This document shows, in pieces, positions 46,296-57,847 of a stretch of 64,000 bases of DNA. The notes below the pieces were generated by a model, which saw only the letters and a list, made by a program, of their open reading frames with translations, was not told the DNA's origin and made no database searches. Origin of the DNA: Salipiger abyssi (GTDB taxonomy: Bacteria; Pseudomonadota; Alphaproteobacteria; Rhodobacterales; Rhodobacteraceae); assembly GCF_001975705.1 (NCBI RefSeq), contig NZ_CP015093.1:4038501-4102500 (forward strand). The letters are read 5' to 3'. A program made the translations under genes and the position numbers. Numbering within the stretch: position 1 is the stretch's first letter; every line of letters begins with the position of its first letter.

Positions 46296-47570
46296 ATGAC
46301 ACGCGACATCTACACGCGCCGCGAAAGCGAAGCGCGCTCCTACTGCCGTAGCTTTCCCACCAGCTTCGTGAAAGCCAGCGGCTCCATTCTCACCGACGAC
46401 GAAGGCCGCGAGTATATCGACTTTCTCGCCGGCTGTTCCTCGCTGAACTACGGCCATAACGACCCCGACATGAAGGCCGCGCTGATCGAGCACATCACCG
46501 CCGACGGCGTGACCCACGGGCTCGACATGCACACCGCGCAGAAAGAAGCCTTTCTGACCGCCTTCGAGGAGATCATCCTCAAGCCGCGCGGCATGGACCA
46601 CAAGGTGATGATGACCGGCCCGACCGGCACCAATGCCGTCGAGGCCGCGATGAAGCTGGCCCGCAAGGTCACCGGCCGCCACAATATCGTGGCCTTCACC
46701 AACGGCTTCCACGGCATGACCATGGGCTCGCTCGCCGCGACCGGCAATGCCGGCAAGCGCGCCGGCGGTGCGATGCCGCTTCAGGGCGTCACCCACCTGC
46801 CCTATGACGGTGCCTTCGGCGAGGGCGTGGACACGCTGAAACAGATCGAGTGGATGCTCGACAACCCGTCCTCGGGGCTCGACGCCCCCGCCGCCTTCCT
46901 GGTGGAGCCGGTGCAGGGCGAAGGCGGTCTCAACGCCGCCTCCAAGGAATGGATGCAGGGCATCGCCAAGCTCGCCAAGAAACATGGCGCGCTGCTGATT
47001 GCTGACGACATTCAGGCCGGCATTGGTCGCACCGGCACGTTCTTCTCCTTCGAGGAGTTCGGCATCGAGCCCGACCTGATCCCGATGGCGAAATCGCTCT
47101 CGGGCATGGGTCTGCCCTTTGCCGCGCTGCTGGTGAAGCCCGAACACGACATCTGGAAGCCCGCCGAGCATAACGGCACCTTCCGGGGCAACACCCACGC
47201 CTTTGTCACCGCCCGCGTGGCGCTGGAGAAATTCTGGAAAGACAATAGCTTCCAGAACGATCTTCAGGCAAAGGCCAAGCTTGTCGAGGACGGACTGACC
47301 TCCATCGCCGAGATGGTCGACGGCGCCTTTCTCAAGGGCCGCGGCCTGATGCGCGGCGTCGATGTGGGCTCGGGCGAGCTGGCCGGCGCGATCTGCGCCG
47401 AGGCCTTCAAGCGCGGCCTCATCATCGAGACATCGGGCGCCCATGACGAGGTGGTCAAGGTGCTTGCACCGCTGACCACGACGGATGAGCAGTTCGCCAA
47501 AGGGTTCGAGATCCTGCGCGACGCCACCCGTGCCGCCCTGACCGGAACCAACAAGATTGCTGCGGAGTAA
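46296..47570 (+). CDS. ectB: diaminobutyrate-2-oxoglutarate transaminase EctB
   Basis: A 424-residue class III PLP aminotransferase converting aspartate semialdehyde to diaminobutyrate, the first committed ectoine step. PLP motifs are LIADDIQAGIGRTGTFFSF (Asp) and PMAKSLSGMGLPFA (Schiff-base Lys). The N-terminus TRDIYTRRESEARSYCRSFP is typical for EctB. It lies 53 bases after ectA and 5 before ectC. Confidence 0.97.
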   Translation: MTRDIYTRRESEARSYCRSFPTSFVKASGSILTDDEGREYIDFLAGCSSLNYGHNDPDMKAALIEHITADGVTHGLDMHTAQKEAFLTAFEEIILKPRGMDHKVMMTGPTGTNAVEAAMKLARKVTGRHNIVAFTNGFHGMTMGSLAATGNAGKRAGGAMPLQGVTHLPYDGAFGEGVDTLKQIEWMLDNPSSGLDAPAAFLVEPVQGEGGLNAASKEWMQGIAKLAKKHGALLIADDIQAGIGRTGTFFSFEEFGIEPDLIPMAKSLSGMGLPFAALLVKPEHDIWKPAEHNGTFRGNTHAFVTARVALEKFWKDNSFQNDLQAKAKLVEDGLTSIAEMVDGAFLKGRGLMRGVDVGSGELAGAICAEAFKRGLIIETSGAHDEVVKVLAPLTTTDEQFAKGFEILRDATRAALTGTNKIAAE

Positions 47571-47575
47571 CCGAC

Positions 47576-47968
47576 ATGATCGTTCGCGACTTCAACAAAC
47601 TGAAAAACACCGACAAATGCGTGGCCGATGCCCGCTGGACCTCGACCCGCCTGCTGCTGGCGGATGACGGCATGGGGTTCTCGTTCCACATCACCGTGAT
47701 CGAGGCGGGCTCGGAACACACGTTCCACTACAAGCACCATTTCGAGAGCGTCTACTGCATGGCCGGCAAGGGCCGGATCACCGATCTCGCCACCGGCGAG
47801 ACGCATGAGATCACCCCCGGCGTCATGTACGCGCTCGACAAGCACGACAAGCACACGCTTGTCGCCGACGAAGAGCTGCACCTCGCCTGCTGCTTCAACC
47901 CGCCGATCACCGGCACCGAAGTGCACCGCGAAGACGGCTCCTATGCACCGGCCGAGGAGGTGGCGTAA
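47576..47968 (+). CDS. ectC: L-ectoine synthase EctC
   Basis: A 130-residue cupin enzyme that cyclises N-acetyl-diaminobutyrate to ectoine. MIVRDFNKLKNTDK and the metal-binding HFESVYCMAGKGRI and YALDKHDKHTLVADE segments are present. The length is standard. It is followed after three bases by the operon aspartate kinase. No ectD hydroxylase is in the window, so 5-hydroxyectoine is not made by genes seen here. Confidence 0.97.
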   Translation: MIVRDFNKLKNTDKCVADARWTSTRLLLADDGMGFSFHITVIEAGSEHTFHYKHHFESVYCMAGKGRITDLATGETHEITPGVMYALDKHDKHTLVADEELHLACCFNPPITGTEVHREDGSYAPAEEVA

Positions 47969-47971
47969 GCC

Positions 47972-49399
47972 ATGGCAGAGCATACCGTTGAAAAGATCGG
48001 CGGGACGTCCATGTCCCGCCTCAACGAATTGCGCGACACGCTGCTGATCGGTGACCGCGAGGGCGCGGATCTCTATGGCCGCATTTTCGTGGTCTCGGCC
48101 TTCGGCGGTATCACCAACCTGCTGCTGGAGCACAAGAAATCCGGCGAGCCGGGGGTCTATGGCCAGTTCGCGGAATCCGACAACAGCCATGGCTGGCACG
48201 ATGCGCTGAACCGCGTCGGCGACGCGATGATCGAGGCGCACAGCGCCGTGCTCGACCATCCCGCCGACATCCAGCAGGCCACCGATTTCGTGCGCACCCG
48301 CATCGACGGCGCGCGCAACTGCCTGATCGACCTCGCCCGCGTCTGCTCCTACGGGCACTTCCGCCTCTCCGAGCACATGCTGCAAACCCGCGAGCTGCTT
48401 TCCGGTCTGGGCGAGGCGCATTCCGCCTTCGTCACCGTGCAGATGCTTCAGCGCGCGGGCGTCGACGCCCGGTTCGTCGATCTCTCGGGCTGGCGCGGCG
48501 ATGGCGACGTGACGCTCGAGGAACGCATCCTCGGCGCGCTCGAGGGCATCGACCCGATGACCGAGTTGCCCATCGTCACCGGCTATGCGCAGTGCAAAGA
48601 GGGCCTGATGAGCGAGTTCGACCGCGGCTATTCCGAGGTCACCTTCTCGCATCTCGCCGCCCTTACCCATGCGCGCGAGGCGATCATTCACAAGGAGTTC
48701 CACCTCTCCTCGGCCGACCCCAACCTCGTGGGCCAGGACGCGGTGCGCAAGCTTGGCCGGACCAACTATGACGTGGCCGACCAGCTCTCGAACATGGGGA
48801 TGGAGGCGATCCACCCCAAGGCGGCCAAGACGCTGCGCCAGGCCGATGTGCCACTGCGGGTGACCAACGCCTTCGAGCCGAAGGATCCGGGCACGCTGAT
48901 CGACGACCAGCCGGCGGAGGCTTCGGCGGTGGAGATCGTCACCGGTCTCGACATCATCGCGCTGGAGCTCTTCGAGCAGGACATGGTGGGGGTGAAGGGC
49001 TATGACGCCACGATCCTCGACGTGCTGACGCGCCACGATGTGCGCATCGTGTCCAAGGTGTCGAACGCCAACACGATCACCCACTATGTGGATGCCTCGC
49101 TCAAGAGCATGCGCCGGGTCGAGAAGGATCTGTCGAAGCTCTACCCCTCGGCGCGGATCTCGTCGCGGACGCTCGCCATGGCTTCGGTCATCGGGCGCGA
49201 CCTGAACGGGCTGAGCTGCCTGCAACGCGGGCTTGTGGCCATTGCCGAGGAAGGGCTGGAAGCCATCGGCGCCAGCCAGGGGCCGCGCAATGTGGATGTG
49301 CAGTTCGTGCTGGAGCGCGAGATCCTCAAGCCGGTCATCAAGGCGCTGCACCGGACCTTTATCGAGGACGAGGCCCCGGCCATCCGCAAAGCCGCCTGA
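47972..49399 (+). CDS. ask: ectoine-operon aspartate kinase (Ask_Ect)
   Basis: A 475-residue aspartate kinase of the ectoine-specific type, phosphorylating aspartate to feed EctB. The kinase core begins EKIGGTSMSRLNEL and has VVSAFGGITNLL; two ACT-like modules make up the C-terminal third (VGVKGYDATILDVLTRHDVRI split over residues 330-400). Ask_Ect enzymes are considered less sensitive to lysine/threonine feedback. It ends the operon before a terminator at 49424. Confidence 0.94.
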   Translation: MAEHTVEKIGGTSMSRLNELRDTLLIGDREGADLYGRIFVVSAFGGITNLLLEHKKSGEPGVYGQFAESDNSHGWHDALNRVGDAMIEAHSAVLDHPADIQQATDFVRTRIDGARNCLIDLARVCSYGHFRLSEHMLQTRELLSGLGEAHSAFVTVQMLQRAGVDARFVDLSGWRGDGDVTLEERILGALEGIDPMTELPIVTGYAQCKEGLMSEFDRGYSEVTFSHLAALTHAREAIIHKEFHLSSADPNLVGQDAVRKLGRTNYDVADQLSNMGMEAIHPKAAKTLRQADVPLRVTNAFEPKDPGTLIDDQPAEASAVEIVTGLDIIALELFEQDMVGVKGYDATILDVLTRHDVRIVSKVSNANTITHYVDASLKSMRRVEKDLSKLYPSARISSRTLAMASVIGRDLNGLSCLQRGLVAIAEEGLEAIGASQGPRNVDVQFVLEREILKPVIKALHRTFIEDEAPAIRKAA

Positions 49400-49423
49400 G
49401 GCCGCGCGACAGATATCAAAACG

Positions 49424-49452
49424 AAGGGTGGGCAATTTGCCCACCCTTTTTT
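49424..49452 (+). terminator. ectoine operon terminator
   Basis: GGGTGGGC (49426-49433) and GCCCACCC (49439-49446) form a stem with a five-base loop followed by a T6 run. The stem has the same core as the outer arms of the nested repeat at 36902-37159, so this repeat family doubles as a terminator. Confidence 0.88.
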
Positions 49453-49496
49453 ATGCGCAACGGACGCCGGGCCAAGGCGTCGGGATTGAACAAAGC

Positions 49497-49528
49497 AAAA
49501 CCCGCCCCGCGACATTGCGGAGCGGGGT
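49497..49528 (-). terminator. katG terminator
   Basis: On the minus strand a CCCCGC/GCGGGG stem (49505-49510 and 49522-49527) is followed by a GGG and TTTT. It lies 60 bases after the katG stop. Confidence 0.6.
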
Positions 49529-49588
49529 GTTGAGATCCGTGAGACAGATCCATCGCGCGGCAGAGCCCCCCCTGCCGCGCCTTTTACA

Positions 49589-51907
<2,319 letters not shown>

Positions 51908-51917
51908 TCATTTTCTT

Positions 51918-51932
51918 ACTTATACGATAAGT
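51918..51932. promoter_or_regulatory. palindrome in the katG promoter region
   Basis: ACTTAT-ACG-ATAAGT, perfect six-base arms, about 155 bases upstream of katG in the only AT-rich stretch here. It may be an OxyR-, Irr- or Fur-like site; none fits well enough to name. Confidence 0.4.
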
Positions 51933-51999
51933 TTTCCAAATAGAGGCGCGCGCAATGCCCCTGCCCCAAAAGCCGGACGCGCCGGCCTGCGGCGGGTCT

Positions 52000-53124
52000 T
52001 CAGTTGGCGCCCAGCGAGGTACCTACCTGAACGATGCCGGTGCCCAGTGAATCCAGCACATAGCTGCCCGCCACCGTCACCGCCTCGATGGTGCCGCCAT
52101 CGTTGCGCAGCACCTGGTACATGCGCGCCAGCCGGAGGAAGCGGGAATGACGCAGCGGGCTTTCCGGCTCCACCGTCGAGATGTCGATGAGCTGCACCTG
52201 CGCCTCGCGCGCGGCGCGCTCGACCACCGGGTTCTCCACATCCACCGCCCCCAGCCGGGGGCGTTTGGTCGAGAGCGCCGAGGACAGCGCCAGCGCCCGG
52301 TCGTCCTTGGCCACCAGCACGCTGATCGGCCGGTCGAGCGGCCCCAGAGACCTCAGCTGTTCGCGGAACACCAGCACGTCGATATCCGGCGCGATGAGCA
52401 CCACATCGGTGTCGCGCACCTCCTGCCGCTCGCCGCGCAGCGCCATGGTGCGCAGGGCCTCCATCGACAGCCAGCTTCCCATGGAATGCGCCAGCAGCAG
52501 CGTCTTGCCGTTCAGCCGCCCGAGATCCGACAGCAGCGTGGCCAGCGCATCACGCGACCAGAGCGCCTCCTGCCGGTCGGCCACATATTCCAGAGCGCCG
52601 GCTTTCGAGGGCCAAGAGAACAGCACCGGCGGCGTTTCCACCCCCGCCTCATGGCCGAGCTTGGCAAGCCGCAGCAGCGCCTCGGGAAAGCTGTAATTGA
52701 AGCCATGCACGAAGACGAGCGTCTCGGGATTGGGCAGCCGTGCCCTGTCCTGCGCCAGCCGCGCCATCAGGCTCGCCCGGTCGAGTCGGCCATGCCCGAC
52801 GATGAGGTAATCATGCTCGGGATCGGGCGCGCCGTCGCGCCAGTAGATGCCCCGTTCGCGCGGATTCGGCGGAATCGAGACATCGAACCAGCGATAGCTG
52901 ACGCCGATGGCCGGCGCGCCCGAAAAGCCGATGGCCGGCGGCGCCATCGGCGCCCGCGTGGTCGCCACATAGACCCGCACCACCTCCGCCTCGGGCGGCG
53001 GGTCGGCGGGGATCAGCGATTCCGGCCCCGGACGCGGCGAACAGGCCGCGACGAAGAAAAGCAGCGCCATCAGCAGATGACGCCACAGGCCCGGTCTTTC
53101 CACGATGTTGCCGTCGTTGCGCAA
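52000..53124 (-). CDS. DUF900-type alpha/beta hydrolase lipoprotein
   Basis: A 374-residue predicted lipoprotein hydrolase. The signal peptide ends in a lipobox (FVAAC), and the fold shows FVHGFNYSF and the nucleophile elbow AHSMGSW, then APDID and a C-terminal His block (SPLRHSRFL). This is the DUF900 group of esterase-like proteins. The ATG at 53070 leaves too short a basic n-region, so I prefer the TTG at 53124, which has GGGAGG upstream (53129-53134). Substrate unknown. Confidence 0.78.
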   Translation of the reverse strand: MRNDGNIVERPGLWRHLLMALLFFVAACSPRPGPESLIPADPPPEAEVVRVYVATTRAPMAPPAIGFSGAPAIGVSYRWFDVSIPPNPRERGIYWRDGAPDPEHDYLIVGHGRLDRASLMARLAQDRARLPNPETLVFVHGFNYSFPEALLRLAKLGHEAGVETPPVLFSWPSKAGALEYVADRQEALWSRDALATLLSDLGRLNGKTLLLAHSMGSWLSMEALRTMALRGERQEVRDTDVVLIAPDIDVLVFREQLRSLGPLDRPISVLVAKDDRALALSSALSTKRPRLGAVDVENPVVERAAREAQVQLIDISTVEPESPLRHSRFLRLARMYQVLRNDGGTIEAVTVAGSYVLDSLGTGIVQVGTSLGAN

Positions 53125-53242
53125 GAGGCCTCCCGACTCGTGTCCGCCCGCCCTGCATAACCTTCGGCGATGACAGCGAAAAGACAACCGCGCGTTTCAT
53201 GCGGCTTCCCGAATTCGTGAGGCGCCTGCCCCGGCTCAGCCT

Positions 53243-54148
53243 TCAGCGATTGCCATAGACCGCGCAGACGCAGCCCTGCGCCTTGAGCTTCACGCAGTAG
53301 CGCCAGGCGGTATCGCGGTCGTCGCGCCCGATCCGCGCCATCCAGTATCCGCCCTTCGGGCTCGCGCGGCTCTTCTGCCAGATCAGATCCGGCTCCTCCC
53401 CCGCGACCAGCGCGGCGCAACGCTGCGTGCGGGCGCGGTATTGCTCCAGCGCCCGGTCCTTTGTGGTACCAAAGGCGAGCTGCACGCCCCAGGGTTTGAG
53501 GTCGGGCTCGGGCGCGGGATAGGCGGTCAGGCGCCGGTCACGGGCGAGCTCATGGCAGGACGGCGCAAAGGGCTTGCCGGGCTGGAGGCTGAAATCATGC
53601 GTCTCGGGCGGCGCTTCGGCCCAGGTCTCGGCGGGCAGCCCGGTGATGATGCGCACGTAGTTCACCGTCTCGCGCGGCAGCGACGCGCCGCTTGCGACCA
53701 GCGCATCGGCGCGCCGCTCGCCGCCGTTATAGGCCACCGCCGCCAGCCCCTGATTGCCGTAGCGCCGTCGTAGCTCGCCGAGATATTCGGCGGAATATTC
53801 CATCGCTTCGGCGGGGTTATAGGCATCGGTCAGCCCGCGCAGCGCGGCGGTGGAGGGGATGAACTGCGCGATGCCCTGGGCGTTGGCATGGCTGCGCGCG
53901 TTCGGGTCGAAGCGGCTTTCCTGCCAGAGCAACCGGGCGAAGAACCCCGGATCGACGCCGTGGCGCAGGGCAAAGCGCTCGATGGCCTGGCAGGTGTCGA
54001 ACACCGCCTGGCTGGGGCGGATGCACAATACCGGGCCGAACGCGCCGCGCGAACAGAGCGTGCCGGGCTCGGAAAGCGGCGGCAGCGCGCCGGCCCTTAG
54101 CGGCGCCGCCAGTATCAGAAACCCGAAAAGCATCGCCGCCCGCCACAT
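53243..54148 (-). CDS. lytic transglycosylase (SLT domain)
   Basis: A 301-residue exported muramidase-type enzyme. Signal peptide to LRAG (about residue 19), then the SLT motifs LLWQESRFDPNARS (catalytic Glu in the ES pair), GIAQFIPSTA and VAYNGGERR. The C-terminal third has paired Cys and a SPOR-like ending (GYWMARIGRDDRDTAWRYC). It would cleave peptidoglycan strands in the periplasm. Confidence 0.88.
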   Translation of the reverse strand: MWRAAMLFGFLILAAPLRAGALPPLSEPGTLCSRGAFGPVLCIRPSQAVFDTCQAIERFALRHGVDPGFFARLLWQESRFDPNARSHANAQGIAQFIPSTAALRGLTDAYNPAEAMEYSAEYLGELRRRYGNQGLAAVAYNGGERRADALVASGASLPRETVNYVRIITGLPAETWAEAPPETHDFSLQPGKPFAPSCHELARDRRLTAYPAPEPDLKPWGVQLAFGTTKDRALEQYRARTQRCAALVAGEEPDLIWQKSRASPKGGYWMARIGRDDRDTAWRYCVKLKAQGCVCAVYGNR

Positions 54149-54248
54149 GCGTTCACTTGGCCCCGGCGGTGCGTGGAGGTCAACTCACACTTTTCACCGG
54201 GGCGGCGGCGTATTAGGTGGGTAGCACGGCAGGTGAAGGGTCCGGTCC

Positions 54249-55570
54249 ATGTCATTCTTCGGCAAGCTCAAGAGCAAGCTGTTCAAATCCTCCTCGAAAC
54301 TCGAGGAAGGCCTCGACGCCATCGTGCAGGAGGGCGGCAGCGAAGACGCGCCCGATCCGGCGCCCGAGCGCCCCGACGACGTGCCGCCGCCTCCGGTGGA
54401 GACGCCGCCCGCGCCGGAAGAGGTTCCGGGCCGCCCCGACGAGGCGCCCCCGGGGGCGCCCGAGGAGGTGCCCCCGCGCAGGATCCGGCGCCGGACCTGC
54501 CCGGCACGGAGCCCGCGCCCGGGCCCGGCCCGGATGTGGTGCCGCCCGCCGACCCGATCCCCGAGCCCGCGCCGGAGATCGCGCCGCCCACGCCGCAGGA
54601 AATGCCCGCGCCGCTCGATCCCAGCCCGATCGCGCCGCCGCCGGAGACACCGACCGGTCCGCCCTCCGAGAGCCGCAAACCCGGCCTGCTGGGCCGTCTG
54701 CTCGGGCGCGAGACGCCGGACGCGCCGGTGCTGCGCCGCACGCTCGACGACGAGATGCTGGAAAGCCTGGAGGAGCTGCTCATCGCCTCCGACATGGGCG
54801 TCGACACCGCACTGCGGGTGAGTTCCAATATCGCCGAAGGGCGCTATGGCAAGCGCGTCTCCACCGAGGAGATCAAGCAGCTTCTGGCCGGCGAGGTCGC
54901 CCGCATCATGGAGCCCGTCGCCCGCCCGCTGCCGCTCTATCCGAAAAAACCGCAGGTGGTGCTGGTCGTGGGCGTCAACGGCTCCGGCAAGACCACCACC
55001 ATCGGCAAGCTGGCGAGCCAGTTCCGCGCCGCCGGCAAATCCGTGGTGATCGCCGCCGGTGACACCTTCCGCGCCGCCGCCGTCGAGCAGCTTCAGGTCT
55101 GGGGGGAACGCGCCGGCGTTCCGGTGCTGACCGCGCCCGAGGGCTCCGACCCGGCCAGCCTCGCCTTCGACGCGATGACCAAGGCGCAGGCCGAGGGTGC
55201 CGATCTGCTGATGATCGACACCGCCGGGCGTTTGCAGAACCGGCAGGATCTGATGGAGGAGCTGGCCAAGATCGTCCGCGTCATCCGCAAGAAGGACCCC
55301 GACGCGCCGCATAACACGCTGCTGGTGCTGGATGCCACGACTGGGCAGAACGCGCTCAATCAGGTGGATATCTTCCGTCAGGTGGCAGATGTCTCAGGGC
55401 TGGTGATGACCAAGCTCGACGGCACCGCCAAGGGCGGCGTGCTGGTGGCGCTGGCCGACCGCTTCGGCCTGCCGATCCACGCCATCGGGGTGGGCGAGCA
55501 GATCGACGATCTGGCGCCCTTCGATCCCGAGGAGTTTGCCGCCGCGCTCACCGGTCTCGACCGCGGCTGA
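54249..55570 (+). CDS. ftsY: signal recognition particle receptor FtsY, apparent one-base frameshift
   Basis: FtsY, the SRP receptor GTPase that delivers ribosomes to the translocon. The N-terminus MSFFGKLKSKLFKSSSKLEE starts at 54249, followed by an acidic, Pro-rich linker. The frame breaks at the C5 run 54471-54475; one added C joins GAPEEVPP to AQDPAPDLPG and gives an intact protein of about 440 residues. The NG domain is complete: G1 GVNGSGKTTT, G3 DTAGRLQNRQDLM, G4 TKLDGTAKGG, and the terminal GVGEQIDDLAPF. Since ftsY is essential, the shift is almost certainly a sequencing error. Confidence 0.9.
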
Positions 55571-55578
55571 GCCGGGCG

Positions 55579-55624
55579 GCAACTCTTTTCGAAAAGAGTT
55601 GCAAATTCCTTTGAAGGAATTTGC
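55579..55624. repeat. two abutting perfect palindromes after ftsY
   Basis: Palindrome 1 (55579-55602) and palindrome 2 (55601-55624) are each 24 bases and fully self-complementary and share a GC. The first has AACTCTTTTC and its inverse, the second AAATTCCTT and its inverse. They lie between ftsY and the convergent MgtC-like gene and may act as a bidirectional terminator or a REP-like repeat. Confidence 0.75.
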
Positions 55625-55632
55625 GATCACGC

Positions 55633-56130
55633 CTAGTCGTGATGTTTGTCCCGGGGCCAGACCCGCGTCTCCAGCGCGCGCAACACCACCAGCACCACCA
55701 GCACGATGGCGGTGGCCATGGCGGCGAGCGGCATCTGCCCCGCACCGCAGCCCAGCCCGATGGCCCCCGCCAGCCAGAGCGAGGCGCCGGTGGTGATGTT
55801 CTTCACCTCGCCGCCGGATTTGAAGATGATCCCGGCCGCCAGAAAGGCCACGCCGGCGGTCACCGCCTCGATCATCCGCAGCGGGTCGTTGCGCTGCTCG
55901 CCGCTGCCGCCGAAATCCAGCGCCGCCAGCTCGCGCCCGAGGATCACAAAGAGACAGGCGGCCACCGAGACCAGGATATGCGTGCGCAGCCCCGCCGGCT
56001 GGCGGCGCCATTCGCGCTCGGCGCCGATCAGCCCGGCGAGCCCCATCGCAGCGACGAGCCGCAGCAGGGCGACGGGGGCGGGCACGGCGGAAAAGCTCCG
56101 CCCGAATTCGGAAAGGATCGTCTCGTTCAT
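55633..56130 (-). CDS. MgtC/SapB family membrane protein
   Basis: A 165-residue inner-membrane protein of the MgtC/SapB family with about four or five hydrophobic segments. Family blocks are RLVAAMGLAGLIGAEREWR and TAGVAFLAAGIIFKSGG, then TTGASLWLAGAIGLGCG. The C-terminal ACT-like domain of true MgtC is absent, as in most SapB-type proteins. The start is the ATG at 56130. Role unknown. Confidence 0.88.
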   Translation of the reverse strand: MNETILSEFGRSFSAVPAPVALLRLVAAMGLAGLIGAEREWRRQPAGLRTHILVSVAACLFVILGRELAALDFGGSGEQRNDPLRMIEAVTAGVAFLAAGIIFKSGGEVKNITTGASLWLAGAIGLGCGAGQMPLAAMATAIVLVVLVVLRALETRVWPRDKHHD

Positions 56131-56238
56131 GTCACCTCGCAACGGGGATGTGACAAGAACCTACCACACCCGCCCGGAGTTCCCATTGAGATGCGCCGCC
56201 GCAGCGTCTATCTCTGCCGCAGGCAATCGGAGAGGCGC

Positions 56239-56838
56239 ATGGCCGCGAAACAGATCAACCCCTTCCTGAAATCGGCGCTGGAGATCGGCCCGATCCTGGT
56301 GTTCTTCGCCGCCTATCTGCTGCTCAAGGACCGCGTCTTCACCATCGCGGGCACCGAGTATCAGGGCTTTATCCTGGTCACCGCCGGGTTCATCCCGCTG
56401 ATACTCGTCTGCACCGCGGCGCTGTGGAAGCTCACCGGCCATCTCAGTCCGATGCAGATCGTCACCGCCGTGCTGATCGTGGTGTTCGGCGGGCTCTCGG
56501 TCTGGCTCAACGACGAGCGCTTCTTCAAGATGAAGCCGACGCTGATCTACCTGCTCTTCGGCTCCGCGCTCGGCATCGGGCTGCTGCGCGGCGAAAGCTA
56601 TCTGCGCAGCGTCATGGAGGGGCTGATGCCGCTCAAGCGCGAGGGCTGGATGATCCTGACCCGCCGCGTCACCGCACTGTTCTTTGGCCTCGCGGTGCTG
56701 AACGAAGCGATCTGGCGCACGATGAGCACCGAGACCTGGGTCTATTTCAAGACCTTCGGCCTCACCGCCGCGATCTTCGTCTTCTTCATGACCCAGAGCG
56801 GGCTTTTCAAGCGCTACGGGCTCGAACAGCCCGACTGA
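56239..56838 (+). CDS. yciB: inner-membrane septation protein YciB/IspZ
   Basis: A 199-residue polytopic membrane protein of the YciB (septation protein A) family, with five or so helices. The family marks are NPFLKSALEIGPILVFFAAY, ERFFKMKPTLIY and NEAIWRTMSTETWV. Its role is in envelope maintenance and intracellular septation. The start is the ATG at 56239 with GGAGAGG upstream. Confidence 0.92.
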   Translation: MAAKQINPFLKSALEIGPILVFFAAYLLLKDRVFTIAGTEYQGFILVTAGFIPLILVCTAALWKLTGHLSPMQIVTAVLIVVFGGLSVWLNDERFFKMKPTLIYLLFGSALGIGLLRGESYLRSVMEGLMPLKREGWMILTRRVTALFFGLAVLNEAIWRTMSTETWVYFKTFGLTAAIFVFFMTQSGLFKRYGLEQPD

Positions 56839-56907
56839 GGCCGCGCGCCCGCTGTCATGAAACCGTCGCGCCCCGCCGCTATCGCGGGGCGACGACAGGA
56901 GACAGCC

Positions 56908-57828
56908 ATGGCGCTTTCGGCATTCACCGCTCCGGGCCGGTTCTGGCGCGGCAATCTGCACACCCATTCCGACCGCTCCGACGGCGTGCTGCCGCCGCAG
57001 GAGGTCTGCCGCCGATATCAGGCGGAGGGCTATGATTTCATTGCGCTGACCGATCATTTCATCGGCGCCTATGGCTATCCGATCACCGACACGACGCCGT
57101 TCCGCAGCAACAACTTCACCACGATCCCCGGTGCCGAGCTCCATTCCGGCGCCATGGCGAATGGCGAGCTCTGGCACATCCTCGCGGTGGGTCTGCCGGA
57201 GGATTTCACCGCGCCTGATGCGCCCGGCTTTCACCCGGTCGCGGGGCAGGAAAGCGGGCCCGAGATCGCCGCGCGGGCACGGGCTGCCGGAGCTTTCGTG
57301 GCCATCGCGCATCCGCAATGGTCGGGGCTGACGCTGGCGGATGCGCGCAGCATCGACGCGGCGCATGCGGTGGAGATCTACAACCACGGCTGCGCCACGG
57401 GCTGCGACCGGGCGGACGGCGCGCATACCGCCGATCTGCTGCTGAGCGAGGGGCGGCGGCTGAGCCTGATCGCCACCGATGACGCGCATTTCTCCGAGCC
57501 CGATCATTTCGGCGGCTGGGTCATGGTCAAGGCCGAGGCGAACGATCCGGAGCTTCTGCTCGACGCGCTGAAACGCGGCGATTTCTACTCCAGCCAGGGG
57601 CCGGAGCTGCGCGGCGTGACGTTGGAGCGCGATGCGGTGCGGGTGGAATGCTCGGCGGTCTCCACGGTGATCGTGCAGGGCCATGGTTCGGCGGCAACGG
57701 CGCAGCATGGCGCGTCGATGACAGGCGCCGAGCTGCCTCTGGAGCGGCTCCGCAACAGCCCGTGGCTGCGGGTGACGGTGATCGACCGGGCGGGCAAACG
57801 GGCCTGGTCGAACCCGATCTGGCGATAG
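56908..57828 (+). CDS. PHP-domain metal-dependent phosphoesterase-like protein
   Basis: A 306-residue PHP protein. The metal-binding motifs are NLHTHSDRSDG (His18, His20), ALTDHF, the later AIAHPQW and ATDDAHFSE. It would be a metal-dependent phosphoesterase; the substrate (nucleotide or sugar phosphate) is not clear. The ATG at 56908 has AGGAGA upstream. It is alone between yciB and a convergent membrane gene. Confidence 0.87.
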   Translation: MALSAFTAPGRFWRGNLHTHSDRSDGVLPPQEVCRRYQAEGYDFIALTDHFIGAYGYPITDTTPFRSNNFTTIPGAELHSGAMANGELWHILAVGLPEDFTAPDAPGFHPVAGQESGPEIAARARAAGAFVAIAHPQWSGLTLADARSIDAAHAVEIYNHGCATGCDRADGAHTADLLLSEGRRLSLIATDDAHFSEPDHFGGWVMVKAEANDPELLLDALKRGDFYSSQGPELRGVTLERDAVRVECSAVSTVIVQGHGSAATAQHGASMTGAELPLERLRNSPWLRVTVIDRAGKRAWSNPIWR

Positions 57829-57847
57829 CGCGCGTTGCCCTACCGCC

